Assembly (NCBI GenBank): GCA_964534315.1
Contig: CAZHOV010000079.1
Coordinates: 1 to 25,812, forward strand
Length of the DNA: 25,812 bases
Source: CAZHOV01 sp964534315
GTDB lineage: Bacteria > Bacteroidota > Bacteroidia > Chitinophagales > Saprospiraceae
Reading direction: 5' to 3'
Each line of letters starts with the position of its first letter. The first letter of the stretch is position 1. Shown here piece by piece: positions 7,125 to 13,185 of the stretch. Under the pieces are notes generated by a model. That model saw nothing but the letters and a program-made list of their open reading frames with translations. It was not told the origin of the DNA and searched no databases. A program made the position numbers and the translations under genes.

Positions 7125-8782
7125 TTATTATTTAATTGTTTTGTGGCCCAAACGGCTAGTTTTTCTCTGAATATTTTTGCATTATGCCGGATATCAACCG
7201 GAAACGAAGGATGAAAAAGGATGGTGCGAATATCTTTGGTTTTTTCATGTGCTGCAGCTAGTTCCAGCAATTCTTTTTTTAGCTTTTGTTTATTCGTATT
7301 GTTGTTGGCTTTATCAACTTCTACGCACAGAACGGCCTGGTTGTTGGCACCAACTAAAGCTGTTCGATGAACTTGAGGATGTTGGTTAAAGATCGATTCA
7401 CATTGGACGGTATACAGTTCCTTATTGTTCAGTTTTATCCGGTGTGTTTTCCGTCCGCAAAACCAGAGGTTATCCTGCTCATCTTTATAGCCCAGGTCGC
7501 CCATGCGGTGCCAGAACGACTTTTGGTCTTTTATTTTAGCCAGGTCATTTGCGTGTTCTCTGTTAAAATAGGCGTGAGTGACATTTTTCCCTTTTACCAC
7601 GATTTCCCCAATCTCTCCAACTGCTGCTTCCAGGTCATCTGACCAGTACTCAATGGGCTGATCGGAGATTTTGATGATTCGCGCTTCGAGTTCCAGGACG
7701 GGCTTTCCGATGCAGACCCCACTTCCGGTTGCTGTTTTTTGCTGTATGGAAGATTGTAATAAGAAGTGGCTTCCTATGGAAGCCACGGGCAAGGCCTCTG
7801 TGGCTCCATAGGGGGTGTAGATTTGTGTGTCTGGGTGGAGCATTGAAGCAAAACGTCTCAGTGCTTTTGCGGGAACCGGGGCACCGGCAGACAACACTCT
7901 TTTTAAGGTTGGTAATTGCTCTTTTCGGGATTCACCATATCTTCCTACGCGGTCGATTAGGGCTGGAGAGCCAAACATACTGGTAACGTTAAATTGTTTA
8001 ATGGCACGAATGATACGCTCCGGGTCTACTGTTGCCGGTTTCGTAGGATTCATATCCGGGATGATACTGCTGATGCCTGCTGTTGGATTAAACAGGGCAA
8101 AAGGGGGAAAGGTCGGCAGGTCAATTTCTCCAGGTTGCATATCGTAGGTGGTATGTAGGATTTTTGCTTGTTGGCGCATATTCCCGTGCGTACACATGAC
8201 TCCTTTGGGAATACCTGTGGAGCCGCTGGTAAAAAAGATGGCTGCAAGATCGTCGGGCCGGGCCTCAAAGCATTTGATTTTATTGTTGGTATTGACTGGT
8301 GCTTTTATATTCTTCAATCGGTTTCCTCCCCAGAACAATCTGGGTCCTGCTGTAATCTTTTTCCTGATGGTTGTTTTTCCCCACCCCAACAAGACTCTTG
8401 CGATATGGGCTTTGGCAATTCCGATAAAGCCGATGGGTTGGACTTCATCGATACACTTTTTAAGTTTTTTAATGCCGATTCCCGGGTCTATTAATACCGG
8501 TATGATACCAGATTGGAGGAAGGCGAAACTGAGGGTGAAAAACTCGAGGCTGGGTGGTACCATCAAGACAACGCGGTCGCCTGGGGCGAATCCTCCTTTC
8601 AGTAAGCCCATTGCGATAGCATTGGTTTCATAAGCAAGTTCTTTGAAGCTGATCTTTCGATATGGAATAGGGCCATGTTTTGGAAGTGGTTTTCCCGGTC
8701 TGGCAGGCAAGGCAATAGCAAGGCTATCAGGTTGGTTGGCAGCCATTTGGAAAAGGTCGGAGGCAATATTGAAAGAGTTCAT
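7121..8782 (-). CDS. oleC: OleC-like beta-lactone synthetase (AMP-dependent ligase family)
   Basis: This is a 553-residue member of the ANL adenylating superfamily. The P-loop is FFTSGSTGIPKGVM (about 183-196), the aromatic loop YGATEALP (325-332), MGDLGY (427-432), then a C-terminal domain with GRKTHRIKL. The N-terminal stretch VLMVPPSLEFF ... PVLIDPGIGIKKLKKC is very like known OleC proteins. OleC uses ATP to close the 2-alkyl-3-hydroxy acid from OleD into a cis beta-lactone. The start follows the oleB stop by 2 bp and the stop overlaps oleD, so the three genes form one operon. The lysine expected near the C-terminus of CoA ligases is not obvious (LNNKELYT at 451-458 may hold one), so a fatty acyl-CoA ligase is the alternative. 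Confidence 0.88.
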   Translation of the reverse strand: MNSFNIASDLFQMAANQPDSLAIALPARPGKPLPKHGPIPYRKISFKELAYETNAIAMGLLKGGFAPGDRVVLMVPPSLEFFTLSFAFLQSGIIPVLIDPGIGIKKLKKCIDEVQPIGFIGIAKAHIARVLLGWGKTTIRKKITAGPRLFWGGNRLKNIKAPVNTNNKIKCFEARPDDLAAIFFTSGSTGIPKGVMCTHGNMRQQAKILHTTYDMQPGEIDLPTFPPFALFNPTAGISSIIPDMNPTKPATVDPERIIRAIKQFNVTSMFGSPALIDRVGRYGESRKEQLPTLKRVLSAGAPVPAKALRRFASMLHPDTQIYTPYGATEALPVASIGSHFLLQSSIQQKTATGSGVCIGKPVLELEARIIKISDQPIEYWSDDLEAAVGEIGEIVVKGKNVTHAYFNREHANDLAKIKDQKSFWHRMGDLGYKDEQDNLWFCGRKTHRIKLNNKELYTVQCESIFNQHPQVHRTALVGANNQAVLCVEVDKANNNTNKQKLKKELLELAAAHEKTKDIRTILFHPSFPVDIRHNAKIFREKLAVWATKQLNNK

Positions 8783-8784
8783 AA

Positions 8785-9663
8785 TCAGTTGTTTAGGAAA
8801 TCAATAATTAATTCCCCAACTTCTTCCTGTGCATCTTCGAGGATGTAATGGCCGCAATTTTCAAAGCGGTGGACTTGTGCATGTGGGAAATACTCGATCC
8901 ATTTGTTGAGAAAGTGTTTATCGAATACCATATCTTTTAATCCCCAGGCGATGAGGATTGGCGTATTTTTTAAAAGGTGGAGGTGGTTTTGCAGGTCGGT
9001 GACATAGTCATATCCTGGATCTCCTTTTTTAAGGGGAATATCCTGAACAAATCGGAGGGTAGCGATGCGGTTTTTCCAGGAGTCATAGGGAGCCGTATAG
9101 GCCTGTCGCACTTCGCGGGGCATAGTTGTCCGTTTGACCCCAATCAGGGTAGCTCCGACACTAAAGGCATTAAAACCGCGGACGAGGAAAGCACCGAGAG
9201 GCGTACGGGTAAGCCATAACAAAAAGGGGAAGGGTTTGGATTCGGGGAGGTGAAAAGCTGCTGTATTCAGGAGGACAATTTTTTTGATGGCTTTTGGGTG
9301 GCGGCGGGCGAAGCTCATGCCGATGGGGCCTCCCCAATCATGAAGAATGAGGGTGATGTTTTGGGTGATATTTTTGGAGGTTAAAAAGGCTTCGAGGTTT
9401 TCTACGCGCTGTGGGAAGGTGTAGCTGTAGGCCTCATCTCCAGGTTTGTCGGACAGCCCCATGCCTATATGGTCAGGGGCGAGACAGTGATAGTGTGGTG
9501 ATAGTTTGGGAATAAGGTCCCGATAGTAGAATGACCAGGAGGGATTGCCGTGAAGTAGTACTACCGGGTCTCCATTTCCCTCTTCAATATAGTGGTAGCG
9601 ATGCCCTCCGATCGTTAGGTAGCGGCTTTCAAAAGGGAATATAGATGGACTAATCTTTCGCAT
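8785..9663 (-). CDS. oleB: OleB-like alpha/beta hydrolase (beta-lactone decarboxylase)
   Basis: This is a 292-residue alpha/beta hydrolase of the haloalkane dehalogenase group. The oxyanion strand is LLHGNPSWSFYYR (36-48), the nucleophile Asp109 sits in LILHDWGGPIG, a candidate acid is D244 (WGLKDMVFD), and the base is His272 in NCGHYILED. OleB opens the OleC beta-lactone and expels CO2, giving a cis-olefin with an internal double bond. The HGNPSW motif and Asp nucleophile also fit a haloalkane dehalogenase, but the immediate oleC-oleD context argues for OleB. It is the first gene of the operon; the promoter should lie in about 9664-9780. The presence of OleB predicts that the final product is an alkene rather than a retained beta-lactone. 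Confidence 0.87.
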   Translation of the reverse strand: MRKISPSIFPFESRYLTIGGHRYHYIEEGNGDPVVLLHGNPSWSFYYRDLIPKLSPHYHCLAPDHIGMGLSDKPGDEAYSYTFPQRVENLEAFLTSKNITQNITLILHDWGGPIGMSFARRHPKAIKKIVLLNTAAFHLPESKPFPFLLWLTRTPLGAFLVRGFNAFSVGATLIGVKRTTMPREVRQAYTAPYDSWKNRIATLRFVQDIPLKKGDPGYDYVTDLQNHLHLLKNTPILIAWGLKDMVFDKHFLNKWIEYFPHAQVHRFENCGHYILEDAQEEVGELIIDFLNN

Positions 9664-9813
9664 TTACTGTAATTGCTGATTTAGTTTGACAAAGTATCCT
9701 TGGTTATGTTGCATAGTGGTTGAAAAGGTAAAAAAAAGTTGTGGCTTTTCAGTTACCTTTTTTGATAAAATGGTACTGTATTAATGAAGGGAGTGTCCAA
9801 ATGAAAGGGAAGG
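9664..9813. other. Upstream region of the ole operon
   Basis: These 150 bp hold no gene. The region is AT-rich with an A-run at 9730-9737 and presumably carries the minus-strand promoter of oleB. A TACTTTG-like box reads on the minus strand about 30 bp before the oleB start, resembling but not exactly matching the Bacteroidota -7 element (TAnnTTTG). I do not call it firmly. Confidence 0.3.
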
Positions 9814-10206
9814 GCAGCCCTTCAGGCTGCTGAGGTGAGAGCGTAAAGTCTAGGGGCGTTGCCCCTGATTAGGGGGTAGTGGCAGCCCTTCAGGCTGCGG
9901 AGGTGGTAGGTCATATAGTCTAGGGGCGTTGCCCCTAGTTGGGGGGTGGGGAAAGCCCTTCAGGCTTTTGGGGGTGAACAAAGGCGGGCAAAATAAAGCA
10001 GCTCTTCAGGCTTCAGGCCACCCCCTGTAAAGCCTGCGACTCTACTGCTGGGGAAAGGTGGGTATAATAAAGCAGCCTGAAGGGCTGCCCTACTCTTCAG
10101 CTAGGGGCACCGCCCCTAGCTGTAAAATGAGGCACAAAGCAGCCTGAAGGGCTGCCCCTCCATAACTAGGGGCCATCGCCCCTAGAAATAAGGGGCCATC
10201 GCCCCC
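9814..10206. repeat. REP/BIME-like array of two palindrome types, left of the RAYT gene
   Basis: Two short imperfect palindromes alternate. Type A is gcagcccttcaggctgc (arms gcagcc/ggctgc), at 9814-9830 and 9882-9898. A version with both arms changed together (aaagcc/ggcttt) is at 9952-9968, and the opposite orientation occurs at 10072-10088 and 10139-10155. Type B is ctaggggc-loop-gcccctag, at 9850-9867, 9920-9938, 10101-10119, 10166-10185 and a fragment at 10191-10206. A degenerate A-like stretch lies near 9998-10036. The orientation of type A flips about midway, as in BIMEs. The array fills the gap between the ole operon and the transposase gene. Confidence 0.9.
9882..9971. repeat. Copy 1 of a ~90-bp direct repeat flanking the RAYT gene
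   Basis: This composite unit is a type A palindrome, a linker containing ggtggtaggtcatatagtc, a type B palindrome, a G-rich linker and a type A' palindrome (aaagcccttcaggcttt). The same order with only a few differences recurs at 10684-10774. A third, more diverged copy of the A-linker-B part begins at 9814. Confidence 0.85.
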
Positions 10207-10222
10207 CTAAAAAATCTATAAT

Positions 10223-10678
10223 ATGGGTCAATCATTATCAAAAATCTATGTGCATCTTATCTTTGCCACCAAAGGAAGAAAGCCTTTCATTAAGAAGGAG
10301 TTACGTGAACCACTTAATCACTACGTAATGGGAATCCTGAAACAAAACAATTGTCCGTCTTTACAGACCAATTGTGTAGAGGATCACATGCATATTTTAT
10401 TTAGGTTATCCAAAAATGTGGCCCTCTCCAAGGTGGTCGAGCAGGTAAAAAAGCGATCCTCAAAATGGATGAAGGAAGTGGAAGGAGGAAACCAGGACTT
10501 TCGTTGGCAAATTGGATATGCAGCCTTTTCTGTTAATAGCTCAGGTGTAGATGTAGTGAGCAGGTATATCATGAATCAGGAGCGTCATCATATGAAGAAG
10601 ACGTTAAAGGTAGAGGTGGAGGAGTACGTCAAGGCCTATGATGTAATGGAGTATGATGATCAGTATTTTTGGAGTTAG
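10223..10678 (+). CDS. REP-associated tyrosine transposase (IS200/IS605 TnpA-like, RAYT)
   Basis: This is a 151-residue Y1 HUH single-strand transposase. The metal-binding HUH motif is H55-M-H57 in VEDHMHILF, and the catalytic tyrosine is probably Y115 in VVSRYIMNQERHH. FRWQIGYAAFSVN (93-105) is characteristic of this family. Such enzymes nick and join single-stranded DNA at hairpins. Stand-alone copies surrounded by REP palindromes (RAYTs) are domesticated rather than self-mobile. The coding frame is intact and full length for the family. It is immediately preceded by a type B palindrome fragment (10191-10206) and followed 5 bp after its stop by a type A-type B pair. No TnpB partner is present. 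No Shine-Dalgarno motif is visible before the ATG. Confidence 0.92.
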   Translation: MGQSLSKIYVHLIFATKGRKPFIKKELREPLNHYVMGILKQNNCPSLQTNCVEDHMHILFRLSKNVALSKVVEQVKKRSSKWMKEVEGGNQDFRWQIGYAAFSVNSSGVDVVSRYIMNQERHHMKKTLKVEVEEYVKAYDVMEYDDQYFWS

Positions 10679-10683
10679 GAGGG

Positions 10684-10774
10684 GCATCCCTTCAGGCTGC
10701 TGAGGTGGTAGGTCATATAGTCTAGGGGCGGTGTCCCTAGTTGGGGTGGTGGTGAAAGCCCTTCAGGCTTTTGG
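10684..10774. repeat. Copy 2 of the ~90-bp direct repeat, downstream of the RAYT gene
   Basis: This copy has the same A-linker-B-linker-A' order as copy 1. Differences are one arm change in the first A palindrome (gcatcc for gcagcc), two in type B, and a small length change in the G-rich linker. The A' palindrome at 10755-10771 keeps the paired aaagcc/ggcttt arms. Confidence 0.85.
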
Positions 10775-10795
10775 TTGGATATTCCAAGTACGAAA

Positions 10796-10844
10796 GCGCC
10801 CTGAAAGGCTGCTGTATCCTAAGCCAGGGGTATTACTCCTGGCT
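10796..10844. repeat. Degenerate REP palindromes at the right end of the array
   Basis: A decayed, opposite-orientation type A element (gcgccctgaaaggctgc) lies at 10796-10812. A B-like stem follows at 10822-10844, with arms agccagg/cctggct. These mark the right end of the REP array; the next 95 bp up to the 10940 gene are AT-rich with no recognisable repeat. Confidence 0.65.
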
Positions 10845-10939
10845 ATCTTTGGGAGCAAAATCAATTCTTTTAAAATTATTATTTAAAAAGCCAATAGAAG
10901 TTCTTATTTTAATGAATTCAAAACATAAAAATCTCTATT

Positions 10940-11659
10940 ATGTGCTTTTCAGCCAGTGCAAGTTTTGGCGCGGGTGCTTTACTCTTAGGGACGGGTATTG
11001 CCTCAGTAAACAAAAGTAGATCTCCCGAAATGTTATCCTTCGCGAGCATGCCTATTTTGTTTGGTGTACAGCAAATCTCAGAAGGAATCTTGTGGGTAAC
11101 CCTTCCCAATCCGGATGCTGTCGGTTTTCATGATTTTAATACCTACTTCTATCTGGTATTTGCTCAGGTGATCTGGCCGGTATGGATTCCCCTTTCGCTC
11201 TGGCTGATAGAACCTTCAAAAAATGGAAAGAAAATTATCTCTTATTTCCTGATCTTTGGAATCCTGGCAGCTATCTATCTGATTTATTGCCTATGGGTTT
11301 ACGATGCCTCAGCAGTGATTGAAGCTCACCATATCCGTTATCAAGTAGATATCCCAGGTATTGGAGTGAAGAGGGCTCTATATGTTTCCGCTACCATTAT
11401 CCCGCTGTTTATTTCCAGCTTAAAATGGATGCGTGTTTTGGGGGCTACCATTCTTGGATCCCTAATTTTTTCATTTGTAGTCTATACGCAATATGTTATT
11501 TCTGTTTGGTGTTTTTTCGCTGCAATTATAAGTGTACTGGTTTATTTGATAGTTGTCTCCAACAAGGATCTCTTAATTAAAAGCGCTCAAGACTTGAAGG
11601 AAAAAAAGCGAAAAAATACCTGGCTGATAAAAGGTGATCAGCAGGCCTTGCGGAAGTAA
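10940..11659 (+). CDS. DUF6629-like integral membrane protein
   Basis: This 239-residue protein begins MCFSASASFGAGALLLGTGI, the signature start of the DUF6629 family, which has no established function that I know of. About six to seven hydrophobic helices can be seen (around residues 8-22, 35-52, 68-90, 98-122, 145-162, 168-185 and 187-205), followed by a Lys-rich cytoplasmic tail. The gene lies just after the REP array and 37 bp upstream of the diiron protein gene on the same strand, so the two are likely co-transcribed. A role in sensing or transport is possible but not shown. Confidence 0.75.
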   Translation: MCFSASASFGAGALLLGTGIASVNKSRSPEMLSFASMPILFGVQQISEGILWVTLPNPDAVGFHDFNTYFYLVFAQVIWPVWIPLSLWLIEPSKNGKKIISYFLIFGILAAIYLIYCLWVYDASAVIEAHHIRYQVDIPGIGVKRALYVSATIIPLFISSLKWMRVLGATILGSLIFSFVVYTQYVISVWCFFAAIISVLVYLIVVSNKDLLIKSAQDLKEKKRKNTWLIKGDQQALRK

Positions 11660-11696
11660 CCATGGATTTAATTTTAACTATTAAAAACCTATTGTT

Positions 11697-13148
11697 GTGA
11701 AAAATAATGCCTATCCAACCGCTCGGCCACCCCGAATAAAAGGGTTACCAGAGTATTACATCACTCCGACCCGGGATTTTACCAAGTATACAAGAGATTG
11801 TGAGGAGAAGTATTGGAGCAAGGAAAAGGCATTTGATTGGGATCAAAATGTCCGGGCTAATCTGGAAGCACATCTATCAAGTTTGGCTGCAAAAGATTTT
11901 TCAAAGGTTGCTTTTATGGTACTTCCCATGGTGATGGAGAAAATTAAAAGGAAAATAAGACAGATACGAGAGAAAGGCCTTCCTCTAAATGAAGATGGGT
12001 TAAAAGATATTGGTGAATGCCTGCCTTCTAACAAAACATCTATACAGCAGTGTTTAACCATTCAGTTGCCTTTAGAGCAGCTCTATCAACCTATTTCCAA
12101 ATTGGCTGATCAACTGGAAATTTTGGAAAGTGAGTTATTGGATTTGAAAGAACAACAACGTTTGGGATTGATTAGACGGGGGGTAATAGCTAAACCTATA
12201 AAATCAAAAGCGGAAAAATTAGAACAAATTACCGAAGTAAACCACCTAAATAATAAGATAAGCTACCTAAAGAAACAGCTTCACAATAGCGTATCTCCAT
12301 CTAACAAAGAGGAGAAACAACGAAAGGATGGCATTCATACAGAATTGGGTTCAATGCAACAAAAGGTATTGACTGAATTAAAAGCAACACTTGAAATGCT
12401 TGAGCAAACGTTAAGGGCTGAAATTCTGCCAAAAGAACCACTTGTTTTATCTCAGCTTAAAGATCTGATTCTAAAGCGACAACTCCGTGGCTTAAAAGAT
12501 ATTGCCAATCATGCACTCGTGGTGGAACAAAGTGCTATAGCCCCCTTAACTATGGGTATTATTCATTATAAACGTCACCGGGAAATTCAGGAAGCGCTTA
12601 CTACTTTTATTAATGACGAGGCTAAGCACTCGGCTACTTTCCGGCGATATCTTGTAGAAAAACTGGACGCTAAAGAATTCATCCCCTCTCTACTTATTAA
12701 GGGAGCAAATCGCTATATGTGGATTGCGCGCTTCTTTCCCGGAACCGGACTGTTCCTCGCAGTCATCGTTGAAGCTATCGGCGCTGCTTATCTGGAATTT
12801 TTTGGAGATGAACAATATATGCCGGATCCTTTGTTTTGTAGCATCTGCAAAACGATCTCCGAGCAAGATGAAAAAAGGCATATGGATTTATGTGTCGATA
12901 TCTATAATGAACTTTACAGAAAAGGCAGCAGATGGGAACGGTTCCGAAATCAAACGGCATTAAACGGAATGCTAAAGTCTGTTTATGGTGATAAAACGGA
13001 AGATCACCACCTTATCCAAGCCTTCCTTGCCTTTGGAGTCGAGTCTAATCTCTTATATCAGCATATCGCTGATCGACTGAGTCAACAACTGAGCAGGATA
13101 AGTATGTATGTAGAGCCAAAAAAGCTGCTTTATTATATAAAAAAATAA
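11697..13148 (+). CDS. Ferritin-like diiron protein (AurF / metal-dependent hydrolase-like) with inserted coiled coil
   Basis: This is a 483-residue protein using a GTG start (no suitable ATG lies nearby upstream). A four-helix diiron signature is visible: E277 (ALVVEQSA), E308-x-x-H311 (NDEAKH), E359 (VIVEAIGAAYLEFFG) and E392-x-x-H395 (QDEKRH), with a further HH at 437-438. This matches ferritin-like oxygenases such as AurF N-oxygenases and the PF10118 'metal-dependent hydrolase' group. Residues about 130-245 form a Glu/Lys/Gln/Leu-rich predicted coiled coil, lying between an N-terminal part (FDWDQNVRANLEAHL) and the metal-binding core. The gene follows the DUF6629 gene and converges on the RND exporter of the PKS/NRPS operon with a 37-bp gap. 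A tailoring oxygenase is plausible; the substrate is unknown. Confidence 0.75.
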   Translation: MKNNAYPTARPPRIKGLPEYYITPTRDFTKYTRDCEEKYWSKEKAFDWDQNVRANLEAHLSSLAAKDFSKVAFMVLPMVMEKIKRKIRQIREKGLPLNEDGLKDIGECLPSNKTSIQQCLTIQLPLEQLYQPISKLADQLEILESELLDLKEQQRLGLIRRGVIAKPIKSKAEKLEQITEVNHLNNKISYLKKQLHNSVSPSNKEEKQRKDGIHTELGSMQQKVLTELKATLEMLEQTLRAEILPKEPLVLSQLKDLILKRQLRGLKDIANHALVVEQSAIAPLTMGIIHYKRHREIQEALTTFINDEAKHSATFRRYLVEKLDAKEFIPSLLIKGANRYMWIARFFPGTGLFLAVIVEAIGAAYLEFFGDEQYMPDPLFCSICKTISEQDEKRHMDLCVDIYNELYRKGSRWERFRNQTALNGMLKSVYGDKTEDHHLIQAFLAFGVESNLLYQHIADRLSQQLSRISMYVEPKKLLYYIKK

Positions 13149-13153
13149 GTTAT

Positions 13154-13184
13154 GGAGGTTTGTCTGGTAATAATCTGAGCCTCC
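13154..13184. terminator. Possible bidirectional terminator between convergent genes
   Basis: The segment ggagg at 13154-13158 pairs with cctcc at 13180-13184, extended by a T-G and a T-A pair, around a 17-nt loop. It fills the 37-bp gap between the diiron gene and the RND gene. The T-tract (ccttttcat) comes some bases later, so intrinsic termination is only plausible. Confidence 0.4.
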
Positions 13185-13185
13185 G

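Noticed and set aside
7729..8633. Several plus-strand reading frames opposite the oleC gene
   Set aside because: They are antisense frames of a well-supported ligase gene, with low-complexity, motif-free products.
7121..8782. OleC-like gene as the starter-loading ligase (FAAL) for the PKS
   Set aside because: Its N-terminal sequence and gene partners match OleC of olefin synthesis closely, it is on a separate transcript, and nothing in it resembles the FAAL-specific insertion. I keep it only as a remote possibility.
6102..9663. Beta-lactone natural product cluster
   Set aside because: The hydrolase has an intact Asp109/His272 active site of the OleB type, which decarboxylates the lactone. 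Known beta-lactone producing clusters lack this step.
8785..9663. Haloalkane dehalogenase
   Set aside because: The fold and Asp nucleophile fit, but the 2-bp spacing to an OleC-like gene and coupling to OleD make OleB the better reading.
9814..10206. CRISPR array
   Set aside because: Repeats alternate between two palindrome types, flip orientation and have irregular spacing with similar linkers, and no cas genes are present. This is a REP-type array.
10771..11019. Short plus-strand reading frame between the REP array and the DUF6629 gene
   Set aside because: It runs from degenerate REP sequence into another frame of the DUF6629 gene and has no recognisable domain.
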